Under the pieces are notes generated by a model. That model saw nothing but the letters and a program-made list of their open reading frames with translations. It ran no database searches and was not told the DNA's origin. The position numbers and the translations under genes are program-made. 64,000 nucleotides of DNA from Streptomyces sp. AM 4-1-1 (lineage in GTDB: Bacteria; Actinomycetota; Actinomycetes; Streptomycetales; Streptomycetaceae): NCBI RefSeq assembly GCF_029167625.1, contig NZ_CP119145.1:4030001-4094000 (forward strand), given 5' to 3'. Of this stretch, positions 24,266 to 50,300 are shown in pieces (position 1 is the first letter of the stretch; the number at the start of each line of letters is the position of its first letter).

Positions 24266-24335
24266 TTGGGTACGCAACACGCAGAGCGTACCACGTACGC
24301 GCGTACGTCATACGCTCTGCGTGTTGCGTACCCAA
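24266..24335. promoter_or_regulatory. 70-bp near-perfect palindrome, candidate double operator for the exporter
   Basis: Arms 24266-24290 and 24311-24335 are perfect 25-bp inverted repeats. The core 24293-24308 is itself a perfect 16-bp palindrome, ACGTACGCGCGTACGT. Only two of 35 base pairs mismatch. Within the left half, GGTACGC (24269) and GCGTACC (24286) form a smaller inverted repeat with 10-bp spacing; the right half mirrors it with CATACGC. It ends 32 bp before the exporter start and lies 41 bp past the stop of the upstream adenylation gene. Two dimers of the TetR-type repressor side by side would fit. It could also act as a cruciform or terminator for the leftward trio. Confidence 0.75.
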
Positions 24336-24375
24336 TGGCGAGGGGGGTGCCCGCGAGCGCGGGTTCCCCCGGTTC

Positions 24376-26076
24376 TCAGCGAGTCCTCCCGAGACGCTCC
24401 TCGGCCCGGCGGGCCAGCGCGCGACGGTCGATCTTGCGGTTGGGGTTGAGCGGGAACTCCGGCAGATGGAAGAAGTGCTGGGGGATCACGGCTCGCGGAA
24501 GCGTCCGGCTCAGTTCGCGCGCCAGCAGTACGGGGGCCACCGGCTCACCGATGTGGAAGGCGACCACCTCGACGGTCTGCCCCGAGGCCGCCGCCACCGC
24601 GACCGCCACCGCTTCCTCGACCCCGGCGCACCGGCGCAGCGCCTCGTCGATCTCCGCCAGCTCCACCCGTACCCCGCGCACCTGCACCTGTTGGTCCAGG
24701 CGGCCGAGATACAGCAGCTCGCCTCCACCGGAGGACCGCACCCGGTCCCCCGTCCGGTAGAACCGGAGACCGTCCCGGTCGACGAACCGGCCCGCGTCGT
24801 CGGCCGGATCGAGATATCCGTCGGTGAGCTGCGGACCCGCGACGCACAACTCGCCCTCCACCGGGTCGGGTTCACCGTCCTTGTCGAGGAGCACCCACGC
24901 GTGGCCCTCGTGCACCCTCCCGATGGGCACCACACCGGCCACCGCGATGCGCTGCGACCGCTCGGGCGACCAGCGGTGCCGGGTGATGGTGACGGTCAGC
25001 TCGGTGGGCCCGTACAGGTTCTCCACCACCGACCTCGGCGCCGCGACGGACCAGTCCTCGGCGTCCTGACAGGTCACCGCCTCGCCCGCGAAGAAGCTCA
25101 GCCGCAAGGACGGCAGCGCCCCCTCCGTGAGCCTGCCGGTCCGCCGGACCAGGCCGATCGCGCTGGGGGTGGAGAACCACACGGTGATGCCCTGCTCGGT
25201 CACGAACTCCGGAAGGTTCCGGTACGCCTCCGCCGGCACGGACACCAGCGTCGCCCCGGCCCCCCACGCGCAGAAGAGGTCGAACACGGCGCAGTCGAAG
25301 TTGAGATCGAAGTTCTGCGAGAAGGCGTCGTCCGGACCGAAGTCGTAACGGTCGTCCAGCACGCCGAAGTAATGCGCGGTGTTCCGGTGCGTGACCGGCA
25401 CCCCCTTGGGACGGCCCGTGGACCCGGAGGTGAACAGGATGTACGCCACGTCGTCGGGCTCGACCGGGCGGGGGCGGGGGAGGCGCAGCCGGGGGTCGGG
25501 TACGAGGGTCCGCCCGGGGTCCGGGGCTGAGCCCGCGCCCGCGCCCGGGGCCGATTCCGGGGTTGCGCCCGTGACCGGGACCGGGACCGGGACCGTGACC
25601 GGGGTCGCGCCCGTATCCGTGACCGGGGCCGCGCCCGTATCCGCGCCCGTATCCGCGCCCGTGTCCGGGCCGGTGTCCGGGCAGAGTGCCGGTAGATCGA
25701 CGCCCTCCGCCCGCAGCAGTCCCAGTTCCGTGGCCGAACCGCCGTCCACGAACAGCGCCTCGACTCCGGCCGCCTCGATCATCTGCCGGGTACGCAGCAC
25801 CGGGAAGGACGCCTGGAGCGGCACCATCGTCACACCCGTGAACAGGCAGGCGAGTATGCCGGTGTAGGCGTCGAGCCCCTTGCCCACCAGTACACCGACG
25901 GCCCCCGGCCGCTCGGGAAGCGAGGCCAGCAGCGAACCGGCCCACGTCAGGGCCCGCTCGTACAGCTCCGTGTACGTCAGCTCCGCGCCGTCCGAGCGGA
26001 CGGCCACCTGGTGCGGAGAGCGGGCGAGACCACGCAGGAAACGGTCATAGAGGGCGTGCGCCGGTATCTGGTCCAT
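24376..26076 (-). CDS. Free-standing amino-acid adenylation enzyme (NRPS A-domain type ligase)
   Basis: 566 residues. The family activates an amino or related acid as acyl-AMP and loads it onto a carrier protein; the ACP two genes upstream is the likely acceptor. Core motifs: A3 ILFTSGSTGRPKG near 213-225, A5 NLYGPTE 353-359, A7 YRTGDR 440-445, A8 region 458-480, A10 NPNRKID 544-550 with Lys548. My manual pocket read (GrsA positions 235, 236, 239, 278, 299, 301, 322, 330, 331, 517) is D-C-F-S-F-A-L-V-T-K; the conserved Asp points to an alpha- or beta-amino acid, but I cannot name it. Residues 132-186, just before A3, are a Thr/Asp/Gly/Pro/Val repeat absent from normal A domains. The start overlaps the end of the transposase-derived gene by 32 bp, so translation is probably coupled. 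Confidence 0.9.
   Translation of the reverse strand: MDQIPAHALYDRFLRGLARSPHQVAVRSDGAELTYTELYERALTWAGSLLASLPERPGAVGVLVGKGLDAYTGILACLFTGVTMVPLQASFPVLRTRQMIEAAGVEALFVDGGSATELGLLRAEGVDLPALCPDTGPDTGADTGADTGAAPVTDTGATPVTVPVPVPVTGATPESAPGAGAGSAPDPGRTLVPDPRLRLPRPRPVEPDDVAYILFTSGSTGRPKGVPVTHRNTAHYFGVLDDRYDFGPDDAFSQNFDLNFDCAVFDLFCAWGAGATLVSVPAEAYRNLPEFVTEQGITVWFSTPSAIGLVRRTGRLTEGALPSLRLSFFAGEAVTCQDAEDWSVAAPRSVVENLYGPTELTVTITRHRWSPERSQRIAVAGVVPIGRVHEGHAWVLLDKDGEPDPVEGELCVAGPQLTDGYLDPADDAGRFVDRDGLRFYRTGDRVRSSGGGELLYLGRLDQQVQVRGVRVELAEIDEALRRCAGVEEAVAVAVAAASGQTVEVVAFHIGEPVAPVLLARELSRTLPRAVIPQHFFHLPEFPLNPNRKIDRRALARRAEERLGRTR
25519..25683 (-). repeat. In-frame repeat inserted in the adenylation enzyme before motif A3
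   Basis: Units encoding Asp-Thr-Gly-Ala/Pro, then Pro-Val-Thr and Val-Pro-Val-Pro, make about 55 extra residues on the protein surface between the A2 and A3 regions. The frame is preserved and all core motifs are intact. Confidence 0.85.
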
Positions 26077-27289
26077 GGTGTACCCCGAGGAGACGGTGGA
26101 TGGGTGGGGGAGTCCTGCGGTCCACGGCGTCCGGCAGCGGAACGGCGTGTTCGCGCCAGGAGCCGGTCGGGATGTCGAGCAGGGCCCGCAAGGAGTTCCG
26201 CATGGCGGGCGCCGCCTCGAAGGTGCCGCCGCGGAAAGCGGTGCGACCGGTGGTACGGATGAGGACTTCCGCGAGCGTCCACCAGGAGCGGTCCGCCGCC
26301 GTCCGATGCACGGTGATGTCGATGTTTCTGGCCAACCACGCCCGCATCCGAGGGGAGTTCACCGGCGCCCGTCCGTCGACGACGACCAGAAGTCTCGTAC
26401 GTGGGTGGGCCGCCGTCACCGACTCCAGGAAGGAGAGGAACGCCGCCGGTGCGGACGGCTCGGCCACCACGGCACGCACCTGCCGCGCCCGGTCCGCCGC
26501 CGACGGGGACGAGGACGCTGAGGGGGAGAGGGCGGCGGAGGAGGAGGTGGAGGCGGAGAGGTCAACCGTGCGGACGCCTGAGCCGATACCCGAGCCGGCC
26601 CCCGGACCATCGATACCCGAACCGACACCTGGGCCGAACCTCGCACCCACACCTGGGCCGAGCCCCGCACCTGGGCCGAGCCCCGCACCGACCCCTGGGC
26701 CGAGCCCCGGCTGCCCGCCGGCCCTGACCACCACCGCGTTCCACGGCGGCGCGAGCCGGAGCCCCACCACCTCGCGGGCCTCCGGCTCGAACGCGGGCAC
26801 CGTGGGCGGGCGGAACGACTCCGGTCGCTGCGGCTGGACACCCCAGCGGCGCCACACCTTCGAAACCGTGGAGTGGGCGAGCCCCAGCTCCGCGGCGAGC
26901 AGCCGCGAGGACCACCGGGCGGCGCCCAGACGCATCGGGGGCCTGCCACCGTCTGCCAGCGTCGCGCCCAGGACGGCGGTCTCGTCGACCGCGGCCGGGC
27001 GGCCCGGCCGGGGCAGATCGCCCAGCGCGTCGATTCCCGAAGCCTCGTACCTGGCACGCCACTTGAGGACCGTGGGACGGGAGACCCCGAGACTGGCGGC
27101 CACCTCCGTGTTGGAGACGCCCCGGGCGGCGAGCAGCACGATCCGGGCACGCCGCACCAGCCCGGCCGGCGCGGTCGACATCCGGGTCAGCGCCTCAAGC
27201 CGGGCCCGGTCCCCCTCACGCAGTCGGAGCGCGGAAGCGATGGGCACGGGAACCGCGACCCTCAGAGCAGGCTCTGCAACGTGCGCCAC
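26045..27289 (-). CDS. Exapted IS630-type transposase-derived DNA-binding protein
   Basis: 414 residues from GTG 27289, which overlaps the ACP end by 28 bp. Residues 45-80 (RARIVLLAARGVSNTEVAAS, then LGVSRPTVLKWRARY) and 125-152 (WSSRLLAAELGLAHSTVSKV) match the paired helix-turn-helix of IS630/Tc1-like transposases. VVGLRLAPPWNAVVV (174-188) matches the strand that normally leads into the first catalytic Asp (DEKSQ); here it runs into AGGQPG and a Gly/Pro then Ser-rich linker (193-265). The rest of the DDE fold follows: RLLVVVDGRAPVNSPRMRAW (Asp305) and ITVHRTAADRSWWTLAEVLI (Glu341), ending RGGTFEA. The first Asp and a core segment are therefore lost, so it should not transpose. Its place between two coupled biosynthetic genes suggests a recruited DNA-binding, perhaps regulatory, role. 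I saw no terminal inverted repeats. Confidence 0.8.
   Translation of the reverse strand: MAHVAEPALRVAVPVPIASALRLREGDRARLEALTRMSTAPAGLVRRARIVLLAARGVSNTEVAASLGVSRPTVLKWRARYEASGIDALGDLPRPGRPAAVDETAVLGATLADGGRPPMRLGAARWSSRLLAAELGLAHSTVSKVWRRWGVQPQRPESFRPPTVPAFEPEAREVVGLRLAPPWNAVVVRAGGQPGLGPGVGAGLGPGAGLGPGVGARFGPGVGSGIDGPGAGSGIGSGVRTVDLSASTSSSAALSPSASSSPSAADRARQVRAVVAEPSAPAAFLSFLESVTAAHPRTRLLVVVDGRAPVNSPRMRAWLARNIDITVHRTAADRSWWTLAEVLIRTTGRTAFRGGTFEAAPAMRNSLRALLDIPTGSWREHAVPLPDAVDRRTPPPIHRLLGVHHGPDTGARPL
26486..26713 (-). repeat. Gly/Pro and Ser-rich linker replacing the transposase catalytic core
   Basis: Repeats encoding Gly-Leu-Gly-Pro-Gly-Val/Ala units (about residues 193-238), followed by a Ser/Ala/Pro run to about residue 268. 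It sits where an active IS630 transposase has its first catalytic strand and following sheet. Confidence 0.8.
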
Positions 27290-27498
27290 AGTCTTTCCGG
27301 ACTTTCGAACGTGTCCAGCGTCAGTGCCTCGTCGCGGAACTGGACGTCATAGGTGGACTCCAGACCCGCCAGGAGCTCGATCATGCCGAGCGAGTCGAGC
27401 CCGTAGTCACGCAGCCGCATGGTGCCCTCGATCGGCTCGTCGGGCGGGAGGAAGGAAAGCTGCTTCCGCAGAAGGGCCTCGAACTGTTCGTCCCACAT
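27262..27498 (-). CDS. Free-standing acyl carrier protein
   Basis: 78 residues from ATG 27498 (MWDEQFEALLRKQL), with GGAG 6 nt upstream. The frame is open further upstream, but that part looks non-coding. The phosphopantetheine site is Ser36 in YGLDSLGMIELL; helix pattern and length are those of a discrete ACP/PCP. It is the first gene of the leftward trio and divergent from P3. Likely partner: the adenylation enzyme at 24376-26076, which would charge it with an amino acid for use as a PKS starter or as an intermediate. Transfer to the PKS would need an acyltransferase not seen here. The end overlaps the next gene by 28 bp. Confidence 0.9.
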   Translation of the reverse strand: MWDEQFEALLRKQLSFLPPDEPIEGTMRLRDYGLDSLGMIELLAGLESTYDVQFRDEALTLDTFESPERLWRTLQSLL

Positions 27499-27700
27499 GA
27501 TGACTCCGGTTTCGACGCGTACGCCATGGCGCACGAAGGGCGGTTCACTCGATGCCGCGCGAAATCGCCATACGTCGGAAAGGGCGGATGGAAACAGCGG
27601 GCGGCAGAGCGGAGACATGGGAACGGGTCCCGCCCGGTGACATCCGGACGGACAGTCCTTCCCGGCCGCAGACGCTATCGGGGCGACGATGGAATCAGTA

Positions 27701-27720
27701 CCCCTATCCACCGCCCCTAT
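27701..27720. promoter_or_regulatory. CCCCTAT direct repeat, candidate activator site
   Basis: Two CCCCTAT heptamers start 13 bp apart in the middle of the divergent region, about 260 bp before P3 and 200 bp before the ACP gene. Paired heptamers are typical of pathway activators (SARP or LuxR/LAL types), but no such gene is in the window; the binding protein is a guess. Confidence 0.35.
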
Positions 27721-27777
27721 GGCCGGACGGGCGGGCGACGAGACCCCTGAACCGGGCCTCGTACCCATGTCCGCCCC

Positions 27778-27800
27778 GGTCGGCCGACGACCGGCCGACC
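27778..27800. promoter_or_regulatory. Short inverted repeat upstream of P3
   Basis: GGTCGGCCG (27778-27786) and CGGCCGACC (27792-27800) are perfect 9-bp arms around 5 nt, about 180 bp upstream of the P3 start. It may be an operator or a leader hairpin. In such GC-rich sequence, chance is also possible. Confidence 0.3.
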
Positions 27801-27977
27801 CGGCGGACTCTGGGGTACGGGGGCGGAGCAGGGGCTGAGATGTGGGGGCGCCGAAGCCTGATCAGGGGTGGGCAGCGAGCCGGCGACGCCGTAATTTCCG
27901 AGCTGTTCCGGTCTCGTGCCGAACGTCGTTCCGGCCTGCGGTCCGCTGCCACGTCATGACACAGAAGGGCATGCTCG

Positions 27978-39248
<11,271 letters not shown>

Positions 39249-39393
39249 GGCCGACCCGGGCGCTGGGCGCTCCGGCCGACCCGGGCCCCCGGGGCCCGCC
39301 GGGCTCCGGCCGACCCGGGCCCCCGGGCGCGCCCGCCCCCACCGGCCCCCTCAGGCACCAACGACCCACGCTCCGAGACTGGTTGAGGTACAG
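39249..39393. repeat. Spacer with direct repeats between P3 and P4
   Basis: 145 bp, longer than the other spacers of this operon. CTCCGGCCGACCCGGGC occurs twice and GGCCGACCCGGGC a third time right after the P3 stop. The sequence can fold on itself; no gene. The P4 ribosome site GAGG is at 39385. Confidence 0.7.
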
Positions 39394-44313
<4,920 letters not shown>

Positions 44314-44362
44314 CACGGGCACGCTGCCGGCATCTGACCCAAAGGAATCGGTGAGACCCGAC

Positions 44363-47300
44363 ATGGCTAACGACGAGAAGATCCTCGACTACCTCAAAAA
44401 GGTGACCGCCGACCTCCAGCGGACGCGCCGCCGCCTGCACGACGTCGAGGCCCAGGCACAGGAACCCATCGCCATCGTGGCCATGGGCTGCCGCTACCCG
44501 GGCGGGATCACCACCCCCGAGGAACTGTGGCGGCTCGTCGCCGAGGGCCATGACGCCGTGTCCGGCATGCCCGACGACCGGGGCTGGGACCTCGAACAGC
44601 TCATGAGCCAGGACCCCGGCCGGACCGGCACCAGCTACGTCCACCAGGGCGGATTCCTCCGGGGCGCCGCCGACTTCGACGCCGGGTTCTTCGGCCTCAG
44701 CCCCATGGAGGCCGAAGCCACCGACCCCCAGCAGCGCCTCAGCCTCGAAGTCGCCTGGGAAGCCTTCGAGCGCGCCGGCATCGACCCCGAGACACTGCGC
44801 GGCGGCCGGGTCGGCGTCTTCATGGGCTCCGGCATCCAGGACTACGGCGACTTCCCGGAAGGCGTCCCCGAGTCCGTCGAGGCGTACATGGCGACCGCGC
44901 GCGCCGCCTCCGTCATCTCCGGCCGCATCTCGTACACCTTCGGTCTCGAAGGCCCCTCCTTCACCGTCGACACCGCCTGCTCCTCCTCCCTGGTCGCCCT
45001 GCACCTCGCCGCGCAGGCACTGCGGCAGGACGAGTGCGGCCTCGCCCTGGCCGGCGGTGTGATGGTGATGTCGACCCCCGCGCCCTTCGTCGCGTTCAGC
45101 AAACAGCGCGGCCTGTCCCCGGACGGCCGGTGCAGGGCGTTCTCCGACAGCGCCGACGGAACCGGCTGGGCCGAGGGCGCCGGAGTCCTCCTCCTGGAAC
45201 GCCTCTCGGACGCCCGCCGCAACGGACATCCCGTGCTCGCCGTCATCCGCGGTTCGGCCGTCAACTCCGACGGCGCGAGCAACGGACTCACCGCCCCCAG
45301 CGGCCCCTCCCAGCAGCGCGTCATCCGCCAGGCACTCGCCAACGCCCGGATTCCCGCCGCCCACGTCGACATCGTCGAGGCCCACGGCACCGGCACCACG
45401 CTCGGCGACCCCATCGAGGCGCAGGCCCTCCTCGCCACGTACGGGCAGGACCGCCCCGCCGACGACCCGCTGCGCCTCGGCTCGTTCAAGTCGAACATCG
45501 GGCACGCCCAGGCGGCGGCCGGCGTCGGCGGTGTCATCAAGATGGTCATGGCGCTGCGCAACGGCCTGATGCCGAAGACCCTGCACATCGAGCGGCCCAC
45601 GACCCATGTCGACTGGTCCACCGGTCAGGTCAGCCTGCTCACGGAGGCGGAGCCCTGGAAGGAGCGGGACCACCCCCGTACGGCGGCAGTCTCCGCGTTC
45701 GGTCTCAGCGGCACCAACGTCCACCTCCTCCTCCAGGAGACCCCGGAACCCGAGCCCGCGACACCGAAGGCGACGGCATCGGGGCCGGGCGCGGCGAATC
45801 CGGCGGTGGCCGGGCCCGGGGCGGTGAATCCGGCGGCGGCGGGGTCCGGTGCGGCGAACAAGCCGGTGGCCAGGCCCGGTTCGACGGACCGGACGGCATC
45901 GAGTCCCACAGCATCGAGTCCGACGGTGGCGAGTCCCACGGCATCGAGTGCTGCTGCGGCGAGTCCGACGGCATCGAGTCCCACGGCAGTGAGTCCTGCG
46001 GCGGCGAGTCCCGTGGCAGCACGCCCTGCGGCGGCGGACGCTGGAGCACCCGCGCCGGAGGAGGCGGCACCCCGCCCCGTCGTCGACAGCCCCGTGACCC
46101 CGTTCCTCGTCTCCGCGCGGAGCGCCGCCGCGCTCGGCGCGCAGGCCGAACGCCTCGCCGCGTACGTCCGGGACAACGCCCCGGCCGACCCGCACGACCT
46201 CGGTCACGCGCTGAGCACCACCCGCAGCAGTGCCTTCGAACACCGGGCCGTCGTCCTGGGCCCCACCGACTCCTCCGAAGCGGCGATCGAGGGCCTGCTG
46301 TCCGGGCTGGACGCCCTCGCCGCCACCTCGAAGGCCCCGCACGTCGTCCGGGGCACCACGACCGGACCGGCCCAGGTGGCCTTCGTCTTCCCCGGCCAGG
46401 GCTCCCAATGGCCCGGCATGGCCGTCGAACTCCTCGCCACCTCACCCGTGTTCGCCGCCCGCATGGCCGAATGCGCCGACGCCCTGGCCCCGTTCACCGA
46501 CTGGGACCACTGGAACCTCCACGACATCCTGCACCAGCGGCCGGGCGCTCCCACCTTCGACGAGGTCGACGTCGTACAACCCGTCCTGTGGGCCGTCATG
46601 GTGTCCCTCGCCGAACTGTGGCGCTCCTTCGGTGTCGAGCCCGCCGCGGTCGTCGGCCACTCCCAGGGCGAGATCGCGGCGGCCTGCGTCGCCGGAGCGC
46701 TCACCCTCCAGGACGGCGCCCGCGTCGTCGCGCTACGGAGCCGGATCATCCGCCAGGACCTGGCCGGGCGCGGCGGGATGATGTCGGTCGGTCTGCCCGC
46801 CGACCGCGTCGAAGCCGTCCTGGGCGGATGGGAGGGCCGACTCCAGCTCGCCGTCGTCAACAGCCCCGCGTCCACCGTCGTCTGCGGCGAGACCACCGCA
46901 CTCGACGAGTTGTACGCCCACCTCGACAAGGAGGGCGTACAGGCCCGCCGCATCCCGGTGGACTACGCCTCGCACTCCATGTTCGTCGAAGAGATACGGG
47001 ACCGGCTGCTGGCCGAACTCGCCGAGGTCAGCCCCCGCCCCTCCACGACCACCTTCTACTCCACGGTGACCGGCCGTCCCATGGACACCAGCGGACTCGA
47101 CGCCGACTACTGGTACCAGAACCTGCGCCGGACCGTCCGGTTCGAGGACACCACCCGCGCACTCCTCGACGACGGCTTCACCCTCTTCGTCGAAGCCAGC
47201 CCGCACCCCGGACTCTTCGTCGGCCTCGGCGAGACCGTCGCCGCCGCCGGAGCGACCGCGACCCCCGTGTGCTCGCTGCGCCGCCACCAGGGCGGCATGG

Positions 47301-50300
47301 ACAGGTTCGTCACCTCGCTGGCCGAGGCGTACACCCACGGGGCCTCGGTCGACTGGACGCCGTTCTTCGACGCCGCCTCCGCGAACCGCGTCGACCTCCC
47401 GACGTACGCCTTCCAGCGCGAGCGGTACTGGGCCGCCGCCCCGGCCGCCACCGGGGACGTCGTCGCGGCCGGCCTGGAACCCGCCGACCACCCGCTGCTC
47501 GGCGCCGTCGTACCGGCACCCGAGACGGACTCCCTGAGCCTGACCGGCCGGCTCTCCCTGCGCTCGCACCCTTGGCTCGCCGACCACCGCGTGGGGGAAC
47601 AGGTCTTCTTCCCCGGTACGGGATACGTCGAACTCGCCATCTGCGCGGGCGACTTGGTCGGTTGCCCCGTGATCGATGATCTGGCCCTGGAAGCTCCGCT
47701 GGTCCTCCCCGAACGCGCGGGTGTCGCCGTACGCGTCACCGTCGGCGCCGCCGAGGACGACGGCCGACGCCCCGTGACCGTCCACGCCCGGCCGGAGAAC
47801 GGCGACCAGGCGTGGACGCGGCACGCGGTCGGCACGCTGGCGCCCGAGTCGTTGGCGCGGGAATCGGTGATGCCGGAGTCGTTGGTGGTGGCGGAGGGGG
47901 GTGCGTTCGATGCGGTGTCGTGGCCGCCTGCGGGTGCGGTGCCGGTGGATCTGGACGGTTTCTACGAGGCGATGGGTGAGGTGGGCCTCGGTTATGGCCC
48001 GGTGTTCCGTGGCCTGACCGCCGCCTGGCGGTCGGGGGACGACCTGTACGCGGAGGTGGCCCTGCCCAACGGAACGGACGTGGACGGCTTCCGCGTCCAT
48101 CCCGCCCTGCTCGATGCTGCGTTGCATGGGGTGGCGTTGTTGGGTGTGGTGGGTGAGGGTGCTGCGTTGCCGTTTGTGTGGTCGGGTGTGCGGGTTGGTG
48201 CGGTGGGTGCTTCGGGTGTGCGGGTGCGGGTGTCTGTGGTGGGTGAGGGTCGGGTGTCGGTGGTGTTGGTTGATGGTGTGGGTGGTGTGGTGGCGTCGGT
48301 GGGTTCGTTGGTGTTGCGGTCGGTGGGTGTGGAGCGGGCGGTGTTGGCGGGTTCGGGGGTGGGGCGGTCGTTGTTCGCTGTGGGGTGGGTGCCGGTGTCG
48401 GTGTCGGTGTTGGGTGGTACGTCGGATGTGCCGCCGGATGTGGTGGTGTTCGACGCGGTGTGGGGTGTGGGTGTTGAGGGTGTGTCGGGTGGGGTGGTGC
48501 GTGATGGGGTGTGTCGTGTGCTGGAGTTTGTGCAGGGGTGGTTGAAGGAGGGGCGGTTTGTGGATTCGCGTTTGGTGGTGCGGACGTGGGGTGCGGTGGG
48601 GTTGGAGGGTGAGGGTGTGCGGGATGTGGTGGGTGCGGCTGTGTGGGGGTTGGTGAGGTCTGCGCAGTCGGAGAATCCGGGTCGGATTGTGTTGGTGGAT
48701 GGTGTGGTGGGTGATGTGGCGGGTGCTGTGGCGTTGGGTGAGTCGCAGGTGGTGGTGCGTGAGGGACGGATGTACGTCGGCCGGCTGGTAGCTGCGACAA
48801 CGGACGCGGCTGCGGCAGCCGGTGCCGGTGCCGGTGCGGATGGCTCTGTGGTGGAACTGGACGCTGCGGGGACGGTGTTGTTGACGGGTGGCACGGGGAC
48901 GTTGGGGGCGGTGTTCGCTCGGCATTTGGTGGTGGAGCGTGGGGTGCGGCGGTTGGTGTTGGTGAGTCGTCGTGGTGGTGGGGCTGATGGGGCGGCGGGG
49001 TTGGTCGCGGAGTTGGGTGGGTTGGGTGCGGAGGTGGAGGTGGTGGCGTGTGATGTGGCTGATCGGGAGGCGTTGGCGGGTGTGTTGGCGGGGATTCCGG
49101 TTGATCGTCCGTTGGTGGGTGTGGTGCATCTGGCGGGTGTGCTGGATGACGGGGTGATCGGTTCGTTGACGGCGGAGCGGGTTGCGGGGGTGTTGCGGCC
49201 GAAGGTGGATGCGGCGCTGAATCTTCATGTGCTGACTCAGGGCATGGATCTGTCCCTGTTCACGCTCTTCTCCTCCGTCGCCGGTACGTTGGGCAATGCG
49301 GGTCAGGGGAGTTACGCGGCGGCCAACGCCTTCCTGGACGCCCTCGCCGAGCACCGCAGGGCGGCCGGACTCACCGCCCAGTCACTGGCCTGGGGATTCT
49401 GGGACGAAGCCAGCGGCATGACCGGAGGGCTCTCCGGAGCGGAGCGCGCACGTATCACCTCGGTCGGCGGTGTCTTCCCCATCGACTCGGAGACCGGCGT
49501 CGCCCTGTTCGACGCGGCCGGACAACTCCCGCAAGCCGTCGTCGTGCCCGTACAGCTCGACCTGGCCGCGATCCGTGCCCAGGGAGACAGCAGTCGCGAT
49601 CTCTTCCGCTCCCTGGTCCCGGTCGTCGCACGACGCAAGGCATCGAGCAGGGCCGAGACGAGCGCTCTTCAGCAGCGCCTCGCGGGGCTCAGCGGGACCG
49701 AGCGGGAAGAGGCCGTCCTCGGGATCGTCCTCCAGCAGGTCGCCGACATCCTCGGATACCAGTCGCTCCAGGCCATCGAACCCGAACGAGCCTTCAAGGA
49801 CCTCGGATTCGACTCACTGCGGGCCGTGGAGTTCCGCAACGGGGTCGCCGAGGCCACCGGGCTTCGCCTCCCCGCCACGGTCGTCTTCGACTACCCGAGC
49901 CCGGTCACACTCGCCCGTCACCTGCTCGGTGAACTGCCGGGAACGGATGCACACCGCCCGGCCACAGGCTCCCGTCCGCGGAACGCCACCACGGCCGTCG
50001 GCCCGGACGACGAGCCGATCGCCATCGTCGCGATGGCGTGCCGCTACCCCGGAGGCATCGGCTCACCCGAAGACCTCTGGCGCGCCGTGTCGGAAGGCGC
50101 CGACCTGATCGGGGACTTCCCCACCGACCGCGGTTGGGACCTGCGCAAGCTGTACGACCCCGAGGGAACGCGTCCGGACACCAGTTACGTGGCCCGGGGC
50201 GGCTTCCTCGACGACGCGGCCGGCTTCGACCCGGCCTTCTTCGGGATCAGCCCGAACGAGGCGCTGATCATGGACCCGCAGCAACGACTGCTGCTGGAGA

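Larger units (their letters stand above)
27499..27977. promoter_or_regulatory. Divergent control region between ACP trio and P3
   Basis: 479 bp with no supportable gene; it must hold promoters for both the leftward ACP operon and the rightward P3 and following PKS operon. It contains a direct repeat of CCCCTAT (27701, 27714) and a 9-bp inverted repeat (27778-27800). I cannot place -10/-35 boxes with confidence. Confidence 0.7.
44460..49930 (+). other. PKS module h (KS-AT-DH-KR-ACP), methylmalonyl, methyl-branched alkene
   Basis: The only methylmalonyl-type AT in the window. Its KS also differs from the rest ([19 protein letters not shown] in place of GVFAGxMYHDY), and KS, AT and early DH have C-rich wobble. 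From about 47815 onward the DNA switches to G/T-rich wobble and matches module i, so the module looks like a fusion of two origins. Sites: Cys206, Ser767, YASH 868-871, His1075, Asp1251, LDD 1594-1596, Tyr1651, Ser1818. Confidence 0.9.

Noticed and set aside
24234..24335. Longer start for the exporter (ATG 24335)
   Set aside because: It lies inside the 70-bp palindrome and adds a Cys/Arg-rich stretch unlike any MFS N-terminus.
22362..24449. Open frame of 695 codons on the plus strand across the tandem array and the exporter gene
   Set aside because: It begins in the 16-bp repeat and continues antisense to a clear MFS transporter; no ribosome site and no recognisable fold.
26045..27289. Calling this locus an active insertion sequence
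   Set aside because: No terminal inverted repeats or target duplication seen, the first catalytic Asp is missing, and both ends overlap neighbouring genes.
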